From Chitinophagales bacterium (GTDB lineage: Bacteria; Bacteroidota; Bacteroidia; Chitinophagales; Chitinophagaceae): a DNA stretch of 64,000 nucleotides. Below, one piece after another: positions 45,673 through 54,006 of this stretch (within the stretch, counting starts at the first letter, position 1; each line of letters begins with the position of its first letter). The notes below the pieces were generated by a model that searched no databases, was not told the origin of the DNA, and saw nothing but the letters and a program-made list of their open reading frames with translations. The translations under genes and the position numbers were made by a program. Location: assembly GCA_026931325.1 (NCBI GenBank), contig JAIXLO010000138.1, positions 42,109 through 106,108 of the forward strand, given 5' to 3'.

Positions 45673-46581
45673 ATGGCATTCAATCTGCAAAATTTTAAAA
45701 CAAGAACATTAACTGCTATTGTTTTTGCAGTTATAATGCTATTAGGTTTATTCATCAATTTTAAAACATATTTTTTACTATTTACTATCATACATTTTGG
45801 TTGTTGGTTTGAGTATCAAAAACTTATTGGTTGCATCAACACATCTTATAAGTCAATTTCTCCATTACATAAATTTGGAATAATGATTGGAGGTTTTGGG
45901 TTTTTATTATTTATACTTTTTCAAAGCTATCCACACAATAATTTGGTTTATCAAAAAGCATGTTTAATTATTTTATTATTTTTTAGTTTTGTAATTCCTA
46001 CTGCTAATATTCTTTTAAATAAAAGATTAAGCAAAAAAACTCTTTTACAATCTATACTTGGTTTGTTTTACATTTCATTAAGCTTGGGTTTAATAATTGA
46101 TTTATACAATGTGCCATTACAAAAACAAACTTCTAATACTATAATTATTGGCAATGGAATTTTTGGAATATATACTATTTCTTGTATGTGGATTAATGAT
46201 ACAATGGCTTATATAGTTGGCTCATTTATTGGTAAAACACCTTTATCAAAAATTTCTCCTAAAAAAACATGGGAAGGCACAATTGGTGGAATTATTTTGT
46301 GTATTATAGTAATGGGCTTATCAATGAATTATGTTTTTATTCCAAAATATTTTTCTTCAGAAATTGTTACTACATTAAAAAATCATTGGTACATAATAGC
46401 TGCAATTGCTGCCATTACAGGCACAATTGGCGATTTGCTTGAAAGCAAATTAAAAAGATTAGCCAATGTAAAAGATAGTGGAAATTTTATGCCTGGTCAT
46501 GGTGGCTTTTTAGATAGATTTGACTCTTTATTAATTGCAACAATTTTTGTTTGGTTGTATATTAAACTACTGTTGCAATAA
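45673..46581 (+). CDS. cdsA: Phosphatidate cytidylyltransferase
   Basis: The 302-aa membrane enzyme makes CDP-diacylglycerol from phosphatidate and CTP. It has about eight TM segments, the motif PLSKISPKKTWEGTIGG (about 191-207) and the C-terminal family signature with LKRLANVKDSGNFMPGHGG then FLDRFDS. Length is at the usual value for the family. It follows the foldase gene by 24 bp and ends 13 bp before the recR start. Confidence 0.93.
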   Translation: MAFNLQNFKTRTLTAIVFAVIMLLGLFINFKTYFLLFTIIHFGCWFEYQKLIGCINTSYKSISPLHKFGIMIGGFGFLLFILFQSYPHNNLVYQKACLIILLFFSFVIPTANILLNKRLSKKTLLQSILGLFYISLSLGLIIDLYNVPLQKQTSNTIIIGNGIFGIYTISCMWINDTMAYIVGSFIGKTPLSKISPKKTWEGTIGGIILCIIVMGLSMNYVFIPKYFSSEIVTTLKNHWYIIAAIAAITGTIGDLLESKLKRLANVKDSGNFMPGHGGFLDRFDSLLIATIFVWLYIKLLLQ

Positions 46582-46582
46582 T

Positions 46583-46590
46583 TATCTTTG
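46583..46590 (+). promoter_or_regulatory. recR: Candidate -7 promoter element for recR
   Basis: TATCTTTG is an exact TAnnTTTG match just after the cdsA stop, and it ends 4 bp before the recR ATG. If used, the recR mRNA from this promoter would be leaderless. Confidence 0.45.
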
Positions 46591-46594
46591 TGCT

Positions 46595-47212
46595 ATGCAA
46601 TTACCCTCAGTCTTATTAGAAAATGCAGTAACTGAATTTGCTAAACTTCCTGGAATTGGTAAAAAAACTGCTTTAAGATTAGTATTACACTTATTAAAAA
46701 AAGATGAGAATGAAGTAAATCTTTTTAGTGAAACTATTGTAAAGATGAGAGCTAATATAAAATTTTGTAATCGTTGTCATAACATAAGTGATGGAGATAT
46801 TTGCAGCATTTGTAGTAATAGTATGCGTAAGCAAAATATTATTTGTGTTGTAGAAACCATAAGAGATGTTATAGCAATAGAAAGTACTCAACAATTTAAT
46901 GGAACATATCATGTATTAGGAGGAATTATTTCTCCTTTAGATGGTATAGGCCCTGAACAATTAAATATTGAATCATTAATTACAAGAATAAAAACTGAGC
47001 AAACAGAAGAAGTTATTTTTGCTCTTTCTCCAAACATTCAAGGCGATACAACTATTTATTATATTCAAAAACAATTAAATGACAATTCTTGTAAAATGAG
47101 CACTATAGCAAGAGGTATTGCATTTGGTGGCGAATTAGAATATGCAGATGAAATGACTTTAGCTGGAAGTTTACAAAATAGAATTCCCGTGAAACAATAT
47201 GTAAAAGTTTAA
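46595..47212 (+). CDS. recR: Recombination protein RecR
   Basis: The 205-aa protein has the RecR plan: a helix-hairpin-helix (about 14-30, KLPGIGKKTALRLVLHLL), a C4 zinc finger (Cys58, 61, 70, 73: CNRC...CSIC), and a Toprim domain (about 80-175, with ICVVETIRDVIAIE and the closing ARGIAFGGELEYADEMTL). RecR acts with RecO (and RecF) in loading RecA at gaps. I chose the ATG before QLPSVLLENAV; a longer frame starting inside cdsA has no family support. It ends 6 bp from the convergent transporter gene. Confidence 0.95.
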   Translation: MQLPSVLLENAVTEFAKLPGIGKKTALRLVLHLLKKDENEVNLFSETIVKMRANIKFCNRCHNISDGDICSICSNSMRKQNIICVVETIRDVIAIESTQQFNGTYHVLGGIISPLDGIGPEQLNIESLITRIKTEQTEEVIFALSPNIQGDTTIYYIQKQLNDNSCKMSTIARGIAFGGELEYADEMTLAGSLQNRIPVKQYVKV

Positions 47213-47218
47213 TCTTTT

Positions 47219-48475
47219 TTAAATAAAAAGACCTAATAACAAGCAAGCTAACACTATATAAGGAGGCCTTATCTTACTAAATTCAAGCAAAAGAAATGTT
47301 GCTATTATAACAATTATATCTATAGAAAATGTTTTTATAGAAAGTTGTACATCTGTAAACAAAACATCTTTTGCAAGATAAAAAAATGCACCTATCATAA
47401 TACCAACAACAGCAGCATTAATACCTTCCAACGACCTAAAAATAACTACATATTTTTTTAAATTATGCCAAACAGGAAAGAGAAATAAAACTAATAATGC
47501 ACTAGGCAGAAAAACACCAATAGCAGCTAAAACACATCCTAATAAATGTCTAAAAAAGGATTCGTTTCTTAAAACCATTCCTCCAGTAAAAGATGCTATA
47601 CTAAAAACAGGTCCAGGTATTGCCCTTACAATTCCAGAGCCTATTAAAAATTCTTCTTTAGACATTTTTAAAACATCTCTTTTAGATTTTTGTACTCTTT
47701 GTGTTTGTGGTCTTACTACAAATTGTTCATACATCATAGGCATTAAAACATCAGCCCCACCAAAAACAAGGCTTCCAAAACGATAATGGCTTTCAAAAAC
47801 ATTAATTTCTTTTCTATATTCCCAATTTTGTCTTGTTGCTGTTTCAGATAAATATCCTGCTACTGCAAAAACAAAAAGAAAAATAAAAATATCAATCCAA
47901 TTAACCTTTTTAGTTTTTTCTGCTTTTTGAGGAAACCTTTTATTACTAAAGTTTGTAACAATTCCAGCACATAATAATAATACAGGAAAAACCCAAGGCG
48001 TTTTAAAAGCAAAAAATGTAACAAAAGATGTTGCAACTAATATTACTCTTGTAATAGTATTATTTACTGCTACTTTAAATAATCTTAATGCAGAAAAAGC
48101 TATAAAGCCTACAGCCATTGGCTGAATAAACCTAAACCATTTTGTATTAATTGCATTATTATCAAAATAGTTTAATAAAAAAGAAAGACCACCCATTAAT
48201 ATACAAGCAGGAGCTATCCAAACTAATAAAGTAATTAAAGCTAATGGAACGCCACCACGTTTATATCCTATTAATGTAACTGTTTGTGTAGAAGAAGCTC
48301 CAGGAATAATATTGCAAAAACTTAATAAATCTAATAATTCATTTTCGGTAACATCTCTTCGTTGCTTAACAAAAGTTTTAAGCATCATACCATAATGCCC
48401 TTGAGGTCCACCAAAAGCTGTAATAGTATATAAAAAAACAGCTTTTAAAAATGGTATATGACGAATTAAAATCAA
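47219..48475 (-). CDS. Chromate-transporter (CHR) family membrane protein
   Basis: The 418-aa protein is a long-form CHR family member made of two homologous halves: [18 protein letters not shown] (about 14-31) with [21 protein letters not shown] (about 55-75), and in the second half [19 protein letters not shown] with [20 protein letters not shown] proteins export chromate in some bacteria, but many homologues have no proven substrate. The start is TTG, as no in-frame ATG lies between the upstream stop and the family N terminus [22 protein letters not shown] element lies 16 bp upstream. Confidence 0.8.
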   Translation of the reverse strand: MILIRHIPFLKAVFLYTITAFGGPQGHYGMMLKTFVKQRRDVTENELLDLLSFCNIIPGASSTQTVTLIGYKRGGVPLALITLLVWIAPACILMGGLSFLLNYFDNNAINTKWFRFIQPMAVGFIAFSALRLFKVAVNNTITRVILVATSFVTFFAFKTPWVFPVLLLCAGIVTNFSNKRFPQKAEKTKKVNWIDIFIFLFVFAVAGYLSETATRQNWEYRKEINVFESHYRFGSLVFGGADVLMPMMYEQFVVRPQTQRVQKSKRDVLKMSKEEFLIGSGIVRAIPGPVFSIASFTGGMVLRNESFFRHLLGCVLAAIGVFLPSALLVLFLFPVWHNLKKYVVIFRSLEGINAAVVGIMIGAFFYLAKDVLFTDVQLSIKTFSIDIIVIIATFLLLEFSKIRPPYIVLACLLLGLFI

Positions 48476-48491
48476 AAGCAGTTAGTTTAGC

Positions 48492-48499
48492 CAAAAGTA
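48492..48499 (-). promoter_or_regulatory. Candidate -7 promoter element for the CHR transporter gene
   Basis: On the minus strand this is TACTTTTG, an exact TAnnTTTG match, 16 bp upstream of the TTG start. Confidence 0.4.
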
Positions 48500-48671
48500 A
48501 AGTGAATACAAGATAATAGAAAAAGTTCATTTATATTATCTGTTCAACTAAATATTTTTTATAAAATGATTTCTCCTTTAATAAGAAATAAAAATATTTT
48601 AATTCATTTGTAACAAAATATACCTTAATTACGTATCATATAAATAATCAAAGAATTTCTACCTGCCGTTT

Positions 48672-49160
48672 ATGACAGAAAAAGACTATAACGAATGTGT
48701 TACACAATATGCAGATAATGTGTATAGGTTTATTGTTAAAAATATTAGGCAAGAAGAAGATGCAAAAGATATAGTACAAACTGCATTTGAAAAGCTTTGG
48801 AAAAATAGAGAACAAATAATAAGTGAAAAAAGTAAATCGTATTTATTTACTGTAGTTTATCATCAAATGATTGATCATATTAGAAAGAATAAAAGAATTT
48901 TATTACAAGAAGATTTTAAACAGGATATAAAAATTGATTATCAACAACACAATAAATTTTCTAAAGAAGCTATTACAAATGCTTTATATAAATTAAATGA
49001 AGTACAAAGAAGTTTAATAACATTAAAAGATTATGAAGGTTATAGTTATGAAGAGATTGGAGAAATTATGCAGCTAAACTCAAGTCAAGTAAAAGTGTAT
49101 TTGCATAGAGCAAGATTAGCATTAAGAAATTATATTGTTAAACCTGAAAATATTATTTAA
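48672..49160 (+). CDS. ECF-type RNA polymerase sigma factor
   Basis: The 162-aa protein has region 2 (about 10-70, YADNVYRFIVKNIRQEEDAKDIVQTAFEKLW with the DA.DIVQ..F core) and region 4 (about 100-155, with RSLITLKDYEGYSYEEIG and VKVYLHRARLALR). It lies 27 bp before a membrane protein with the features of an anti-sigma factor and then an outer-membrane barrel gene, all on one strand. This suggests envelope-stress regulation, possibly of its own operon. I see no TAnnTTTG box before it, consistent with control by a non-housekeeping sigma factor, but this is weak. Confidence 0.92.
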   Translation: MTEKDYNECVTQYADNVYRFIVKNIRQEEDAKDIVQTAFEKLWKNREQIISEKSKSYLFTVVYHQMIDHIRKNKRILLQEDFKQDIKIDYQQHNKFSKEAITNALYKLNEVQRSLITLKDYEGYSYEEIGEIMQLNSSQVKVYLHRARLALRNYIVKPENII

Positions 49161-49187
49161 AAACTATTCTATAAAAAACTACTTATA

Positions 49188-50270
49188 ATGAATATCAACA
49201 GAAATAATTATGAAGAGTTTTTGCTACTATATGTAGATGGAGAATTAAATTCATCAGAAAAAAAAGTAGTAGAAGAGTTTTTACAAATCAATTCTGATTT
49301 GCAAAAGGAATTAGATACTCTTTTAAGCACAAAACTAACACCAGAAGATGTTGCCTTAACTGATAAGTCATTTTTATACAAATCAGATACAAACTCAATT
49401 TCATTAAAAAATTATGAAGAAAAATTCTTACTATACACCGATAATGAATTAACTGAAGTGGAAAAAGATGAAGTGGAAAAATTTGTGCTTCAACACCCTA
49501 CATTACAACAAGAATTTATTTCAATAAAATCAAGTATTTTAGAAAAAGAAAATATTAAACATCCTAACAAAGAAAGTTTATACAAGAAAGAAAGAAAGCC
49601 TATATTTTTTATTGGATTTAAACAAATTGCTGTTGCTGCTGCATTGTTGCTTTTTATAATTGCTTTGTGGATATTTAATTTTAATTCAAATAACATAAAT
49701 AAAAATTCTGTTACTAAAGAAAACAATCATCAACTAAAAGAAAATAATTTAACAACAATTACTAAAAATGAAAAAGAACCATCAAAACAATTAGTTACTA
49801 CAAACAAAACTACTCAAAAGGATAAAATAAAATTGCAAAAACATCAAAATAATACAAGTAATCAATTAAACAATATATCTTCTTTGGCTATAAATAATCA
49901 ATCTTCAACAACTGATTTTACAAAGAAAGAAAATGAAATTGTTTCAATAGAAACAACTAATGAAAAATCTATCAACGAAATATCTCAATACAAACCATTC
50001 ATTAATCAAAATATTGAAATGCCTGCTGCCATTGCTTCTTCTACAAATAATTCTAAAACAATTAATGAAAAAATAAACTATAAATATTTAGATGAAGATA
50101 ATTTTTTAGATGAAGAAACAGATACTAATACAATCAACGAAGCAGTTGTTTATATAGGTAATATGCAAGTAAAAAAATCAAAAGTTAAAAACATACTTAG
50201 TAAAACAAAAGCATTTTTTAGTAAAAACAAAAGCAATCCAATTAATAAGGCATTAGCGAATATTTTATAA
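49188..50270 (+). CDS. Probable anti-sigma factor with tandemly duplicated N-terminal domain
   Basis: The 360-aa protein follows the ECF sigma gene by 27 bp. Its cytoplasmic part holds two homologous units: residues 7-65 (NYEEFLLLYVDGEL ... KSFLYK) and 75-133 (NYEEKFLLYTDNEL ... ESLYK). A single TM follows (about 146-165), then a long Asn/Thr/Lys-rich periplasmic region with no recognisable domain. The units resemble anti-sigma zinc-finger domains in the 'YvDGEL' pattern but lack the His/Cys ligands. Sigma-binding is inferred from position and topology. Confidence 0.7.
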   Translation: MNINRNNYEEFLLLYVDGELNSSEKKVVEEFLQINSDLQKELDTLLSTKLTPEDVALTDKSFLYKSDTNSISLKNYEEKFLLYTDNELTEVEKDEVEKFVLQHPTLQQEFISIKSSILEKENIKHPNKESLYKKERKPIFFIGFKQIAVAAALLLFIIALWIFNFNSNNINKNSVTKENNHQLKENNLTTITKNEKEPSKQLVTTNKTTQKDKIKLQKHQNNTSNQLNNISSLAINNQSSTTDFTKKENEIVSIETTNEKSINEISQYKPFINQNIEMPAAIASSTNNSKTINEKINYKYLDEDNFLDEETDTNTINEAVVYIGNMQVKKSKVKNILSKTKAFFSKNKSNPINKALANIL

Positions 50271-50304
50271 AATCAATTTTCATTATCACTTCAAAAAAAA
50301 TAAT

Positions 50305-51159
50305 ATGAAGAAAATTCTATGTACAACTGCCATAATGTTGGCTACTTTGTCTGTAATGGCTCAAAAAGATACTACACAACAAAATACAGATACGATAAAA
50401 GTTGGAAATTTTGTAATTGTAAAAAGAAAAGGAACTAAAGGTGCTGATGGTAAAGGAGGCTTTAATTTTTCTATAAACAGAGAAAAGAAAGAGAAACCAA
50501 ATATCAGTACCAACTGGTTTATATTCGATTTGGGTTTTGCCAATTACAGAGATAAAACAGATTATGCGTATGCACAAGCTGGTAATTATTTAAAAACTTT
50601 AAGCCCAAGTGCTGGCGATGTTACAAAAGAAAGTTTACAATTAAAAACTGGTAAAAGTTCTAATGTTAATCTTTGGATTTTTATGCAAAAATTAAATTTA
50701 AGTAAGCACATTATTAATTTAAAATATGGCTTAGGTATAGAAATGTATAACTTTCGTTTTGATAGAAATATAAGCTATAGAAAAGATCCTAACCCTTTTA
50801 TATTTAATGATACAATTGGTTTTTCTAAAAATAAATTATATGCAGGTTATGCTACTATTCCATTAATGATCAATTTTGATTTTACTCCAAGTAATATGAA
50901 AAGGTTTTTTACCATTAGTGCTGGAGTAAGTGCAGGATATTTAATTGGTAGTAGAAATAAACAAGTAAGTAGCGTTCGTGGTAAAATAAAATATAAAGGA
51001 GATTTTGATTTAGATCCTTTTCGTATTGCAGCAATTGGAGAAGTTGGTTTAGGACCAATAAGATTATATGGAAGTTATAGCTTAAATGCTTTGCATAATA
51101 AAAATACTAGGCTTCTGCAATATCCTTATGTAATAGGAGTTAGATTTAGCAATTGGTAA
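50305..51159 (+). CDS. Outer-membrane beta-barrel protein
   Basis: The 284-aa protein has a signal peptide (about 1-19, ending VMA), a short linker, and alternating amphipathic strands from about residue 70 to the terminal aromatic YVIGVRFSNW, as expected for an outer-membrane barrel inserted by the BAM complex. Segments such as LNLSKHIINLKYGLGIEMYN and ATIPLMINFDFTP resemble the porin-like OMP_b-brl family of Bacteroidota. The ligand or function is unknown. It is the third gene of the sigma-anti-sigma group, 34 bp downstream. Confidence 0.75.
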   Translation: MKKILCTTAIMLATLSVMAQKDTTQQNTDTIKVGNFVIVKRKGTKGADGKGGFNFSINREKKEKPNISTNWFIFDLGFANYRDKTDYAYAQAGNYLKTLSPSAGDVTKESLQLKTGKSSNVNLWIFMQKLNLSKHIINLKYGLGIEMYNFRFDRNISYRKDPNPFIFNDTIGFSKNKLYAGYATIPLMINFDFTPSNMKRFFTISAGVSAGYLIGSRNKQVSSVRGKIKYKGDFDLDPFRIAAIGEVGLGPIRLYGSYSLNALHNKNTRLLQYPYVIGVRFSNW

Positions 51160-51204
51160 AATAAAAAGCTTAAAAATCAATATCCATAAATTGTTTCTAA
51201 ATAA

Positions 51205-51239
51205 GAAAGCTACTCTATTTAAGAGTAGCCTTCTTTTCT
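51205..51239. terminator. Bidirectional terminator between the barrel gene and the T9SS gene
   Basis: GCTACTCT (51209-51216) and AGAGTAGC (51222-51229) form a perfect 8-bp stem, extended by flanking GAA/TTC, with a 5-base loop and T-rich sequence after it. It lies in the 105-bp gap between convergent genes and probably serves both. Confidence 0.8.
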
Positions 51240-51264
51240 ACAATTATGAAAACAAAACAAATTT

Positions 51265-52620
51265 TTATTGTTTAATAAATTTCTGAACAGAAGATTCACA
51301 ACCTTCAACACAAGATAATTTAATAATATAACTACCAGAGTTCAATGTACTAATATTAACAGCAATATTATTTTCACCCATTGTTAATGTATTATTATTT
51401 TGCATTACAATTCTTCCTGTCATATCAGTTATTGTTAAAGTAGCATTAGTTGCTTTTGGTGCTGTTACAGTTACTTTCAATCTATCTTTTGCAGGGTTTG
51501 GATAAATATTAACTAATTCAAATCTTGTTGGTTTTTCTCCTTTCACTAAAACTACATTTGAATAAGCATATTTACCATCCTTATCCAATTGTTTTAATTT
51601 GTAATAAGTATTGGTATTACTTGCTTTATCAGTATAAGTATATTGAAGTAGAACATTGCTATTTCCACTTTCTGCTTTACTTGGTATAAATGCAATTGAA
51701 GTATAATCAGAACCATTTACACTACGCAATAATTCAAAACCTAAATTATTTGTTTCTGTTGCTGTACCCCATTTAAGAATATTTCCATTATTTGATTTTT
51801 CACCAACAAAAGAAGTGAATGTTACAGGTGCTATTTGATCACAACCAGTTGTTGTACTACTAACTATTGGAAAAATATATAAACCAACTGGAAGACCCCA
51901 GCTACCATCCACATCATACCAATCTCCATCATCCCATCTTTCCCAAGCTCCTCCATTATCATAAGGGTTTACTGTAGCTGTGCCATCATCGCTGCTAACA
52001 ACTGCTATAGAATCTTTAACAGTAGGTCCCCACGTTAAATTACTAAAATCTAAAGAAACGAAAAAGTTTTTAGAATTGGGTATAGCTATAGGTGTTGTAA
52101 ATCTAATTTCTACTATTGGAGCTGTATCAACAATTGCTTTTAAATCACCTAAAGTTATTGAATAACTACCTAATACATTATTAGGTCCATTGGTTGCATC
52201 TCCATCATAAACTTTCACAAAAACAGTTTTTGTTAAACTTGCTACGTTATTGCTATTAGCTACTGCAATTGCCATAAATACACCACTGATATAAGAATTA
52301 TTAGCTAAAGAAGATACATTAAAAAATGCTGCCTTTTCTAAGTCTCCATAACCGTTTGTCCCCATAACAAAACCACCACCACCACTTGGACTAACTCCAT
52401 ATACGCTTGGATCCCAAGTTACTCCTGTATTAACAGTATCGCAGTCTGCTGCTGTTTTTTGATAATTAGTTGATGATTGAAAAGAATTGCCATTGAAAGG
52501 AGTTTTAATATTTTTATTAACTCCTGAATTCTTTTGATATTTTCTTTGAGCATTAATAGAAGTATTAAGTAATAGAAATGATGCTACCAAAAGTAGAAAA
52601 GAAGTGTAAGTTTTTCTCAT
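51265..52620 (-). CDS. T9SS type A sorting-domain secreted protein
   Basis: The 451-aa protein has a signal peptide (about 1-24, ending INA), an unassigned N-terminal domain (about 55-260) and a C-terminal T9SS sorting domain (about 370-451) with the hallmark NIYPNPAKDRLKV, followed by ITDMTGRIV and LNSGSYIIKL. Such domains direct export by the type IX (Por) secretion system and surface attachment. It implies Por genes elsewhere in the genome. The region at about 285-360 has the FVGEKSNNGNILKWGTATETNN pattern often found before T9SS domains. The cargo's function is unknown. Confidence 0.88.
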   Translation of the reverse strand: MRKTYTSFLLLVASFLLLNTSINAQRKYQKNSGVNKNIKTPFNGNSFQSSTNYQKTAADCDTVNTGVTWDPSVYGVSPSGGGGFVMGTNGYGDLEKAAFFNVSSLANNSYISGVFMAIAVANSNNVASLTKTVFVKVYDGDATNGPNNVLGSYSITLGDLKAIVDTAPIVEIRFTTPIAIPNSKNFFVSLDFSNLTWGPTVKDSIAVVSSDDGTATVNPYDNGGAWERWDDGDWYDVDGSWGLPVGLYIFPIVSSTTTGCDQIAPVTFTSFVGEKSNNGNILKWGTATETNNLGFELLRSVNGSDYTSIAFIPSKAESGNSNVLLQYTYTDKASNTNTYYKLKQLDKDGKYAYSNVVLVKGEKPTRFELVNIYPNPAKDRLKVTVTAPKATNATLTITDMTGRIVMQNNNTLTMGENNIAVNISTLNSGSYIIKLSCVEGCESSVQKFIKQ

Positions 52621-52764
52621 AGTTAAATTTTTAAAAAATAATATAATTACAAGTTGCTAAGTTAAGCTTTTTTAAAAAATGTTATTTTTATGGTATGAAT
52701 AGTTGAAAACCCAATATTTTCAGTTGAAAGTATTTTAATTTTTAAAAGTAGATAAAATAAAAAA

Positions 52765-52796
52765 GGGGCCAGGATAAATATCCAGCCCCGTTTTTA
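52765..52796 (-). terminator. GC-rich intrinsic terminator downstream of the transketolase gene
   Basis: GGGGC (52765-52769) pairs with GCCCC (52785-52789) and GGAT (52772-52775) with ATCC (52780-52783), with a small internal loop and a 4-base apical loop. On the minus strand the stem is followed by a run of six T and further T-rich sequence; on the plus strand it is followed by GTTTTT. It is the strongest terminator in the window, 88 bp past the transketolase stop. Confidence 0.85.
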
Positions 52797-52883
52797 AAAT
52801 CCAATATCCTATGAAAAACCGCCGCTAAGGTAATAGTTTGTTTGGACAAAACAATACCCCAATCGGTTATTTTTTAAAAAAAT
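52797..52883 (-). other. Possible structured RNA or 3'UTR element
   Basis: Between the transketolase stop and its terminator, the sequence can fold: AACCG (52817-52821) with CGGTT (52864-52868) as an outer stem, enclosing GGTAATAGTTTGT (52829-52841) with ACAAAACAATACC (52846-52858), 10 of 13 positions paired. The part around 52819-52830 is unusually GC-rich for this genome. It could be a 3'-derived small RNA or a regulatory element ahead of the terminator. Support is structural only; no known family was recognised. Confidence 0.35.
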
Positions 52884-53720
52884 TTAATAATCGCCTATTG
52901 TTTCTGGTAATTGGGCAAGTGCTTTTGCAAGTTGTTCATCATTAGGTGCTATTCCATGCCATTCATGTCCAGTCTCCATAAAATCTACACCCATGCCCAT
53001 AGTTGTTTTCATTAAAATACAAATTGGTTTTCCGTTGCCTGTAAGGCTTTTAGCCTTATCAAGAGTATTTATTATATCTGGAATATCATTTCCATTCATT
53101 TCTAAAACCAACCAATTAAAAGCTTCAAATTTTGCTTTTAAATTTTCAAGGCTCATAACTTTTTTTGTAGGACCATCTATTTGCTGCCCATTATAATCAA
53201 TAGTAGAAATTAAATTATCCACTTTATGATGTGGAGCAAACATAGCTGCTTCCCATATTTGACCTTCTTGCAATTCTCCATCTCCATGAAGTGAGAAGAC
53301 TAAGCCTTTATCTTTATTTAATTTCTTAGTTAATGCAGCACCTATTGCAACACTCATTCCCTGCCCTAAAGAACCACTAGCTACTCTAACGCCAGGTAAA
53401 TGTTCATGAGTGGTTGGATGACCTTGTAATCTTGAATTAATTCTTCTAAAAGTAGTAAGTTCTTTTACATCAAAAAATCCTGCTCTTGCTAAAACAGAAT
53501 AAAATAATGGAGATATATGTCCATTGGATAAAAAGAAAATATCTTCATCTTTTCCATTCATATCAAAATTGGTGCTGTATTTCATAGTATGGAAATACAA
53601 AACTGTAAGAAAATCTGCACAACCTAAAGAACCTCCAGGGTGTCCACTTTGTACATCATGAACCATTCTAACTATATCTCTTCTGATTTGAGTAGCTAAC
53701 TTGCTTAATTTGTCTTGCAT
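52884..53720 (-). CDS. Transketolase, N-terminal subunit
   Basis: The 278-aa protein is the thiamine-diphosphate-binding N-terminal half of transketolase: RRDIVRMVHDVQSGHPGGSL (about 13-32), DIFFLSNGHISPLFY, RLQGHPTTHEHLPGV, GSLGQGMSVAIGAAL and the ThDP motif HGDGELQEGQIWEA (GDG ... about 146-159). The C-terminal pyrimidine-binding half is normally a second gene in split transketolases; it is not adjacent here and not in the window. The frame ends normally (LPETIGDY), so it is a split form and not a truncation. Confidence 0.88.
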   Translation of the reverse strand: MQDKLSKLATQIRRDIVRMVHDVQSGHPGGSLGCADFLTVLYFHTMKYSTNFDMNGKDEDIFFLSNGHISPLFYSVLARAGFFDVKELTTFRRINSRLQGHPTTHEHLPGVRVASGSLGQGMSVAIGAALTKKLNKDKGLVFSLHGDGELQEGQIWEAAMFAPHHKVDNLISTIDYNGQQIDGPTKKVMSLENLKAKFEAFNWLVLEMNGNDIPDIINTLDKAKSLTGNGKPICILMKTTMGMGVDFMETGHEWHGIAPNDEQLAKALAQLPETIGDY

Positions 53721-53741
53721 ATTTTATGGTATTATAGGCAG

Positions 53742-53749
53742 CGAAGTTA
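53742..53749 (-). promoter_or_regulatory. Candidate -7 promoter element for the transketolase gene
   Basis: On the minus strand this is TAACTTCG followed by C, a one-base variant of TAnnTTTG, 21 bp upstream of the ATG. Confidence 0.4.
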
Positions 53750-53934
53750 AAAATTTTAGCCTCTCATTTAACATAAAGATTTAAAATATTTATTCTTAAA
53801 TCTTATTATGTAAATTGAATAAATTGTTATTTTTATTTGATATATTTTATATAATTAATAATTATAAATAACTGATTTACATAAATTATTTACAATAAAC
53901 ATTAAAATCTTGTAATAATTTTGTCATTAAAAGC

Positions 53935-53942
53935 TATTTTTG
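53935..53942 (+). promoter_or_regulatory. Candidate -7 promoter element for the WecA-like gene
   Basis: TATTTTTG followed by C matches TAnnTTTG and lies 64 bp upstream of the ATG at 54007. A TTG at 53910-53912 could be a -33 element, with a 22-base spacer. Confidence 0.45.
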
Positions 53943-53946
53943 CACC

Positions 53947-53997
53947 ATGCCCCCAATAATGATGCATTATAAATTAGCTGCATTATTAGAATTTTAA
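53947..53997 (+). other. Possible 16-codon upstream ORF
   Basis: An ATG 4 bp after the probable -7 box opens a 16-residue frame (MPPIMMHYKLAALLEF) that ends 9 bp before the WecA-like start. If transcription begins just after the box, this would be a leaderless leader peptide. No regulatory codon run is present, so its meaning is uncertain and it may be chance. Confidence 0.25.
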
Positions 53998-54006
53998 CCA
54001 ACTCGT

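Noticed and set aside
46535-46594. recR frame extended 20 codons into cdsA
   Set aside because: The extension has no RecR homology; MQLPSVLLENAV is the family start and a promoter box lies directly before it.
50317-50577. Minus-strand frames within the outer-membrane barrel gene and similar antisense frames elsewhere
   Set aside because: They lie wholly within well-supported genes, show no family resemblance and have composition typical of shadow frames.
52811-52828. Five-codon frame MKNRR as a leader peptide on the plus strand
   Set aside because: No promoter or downstream plus-strand gene exists to be regulated; the sequence is better explained as part of the minus-strand 3' element.
52884-53720. 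Transketolase as a broken gene
   Set aside because: Its length and ending match split N-terminal subunits; no C-terminal remnant lies downstream.
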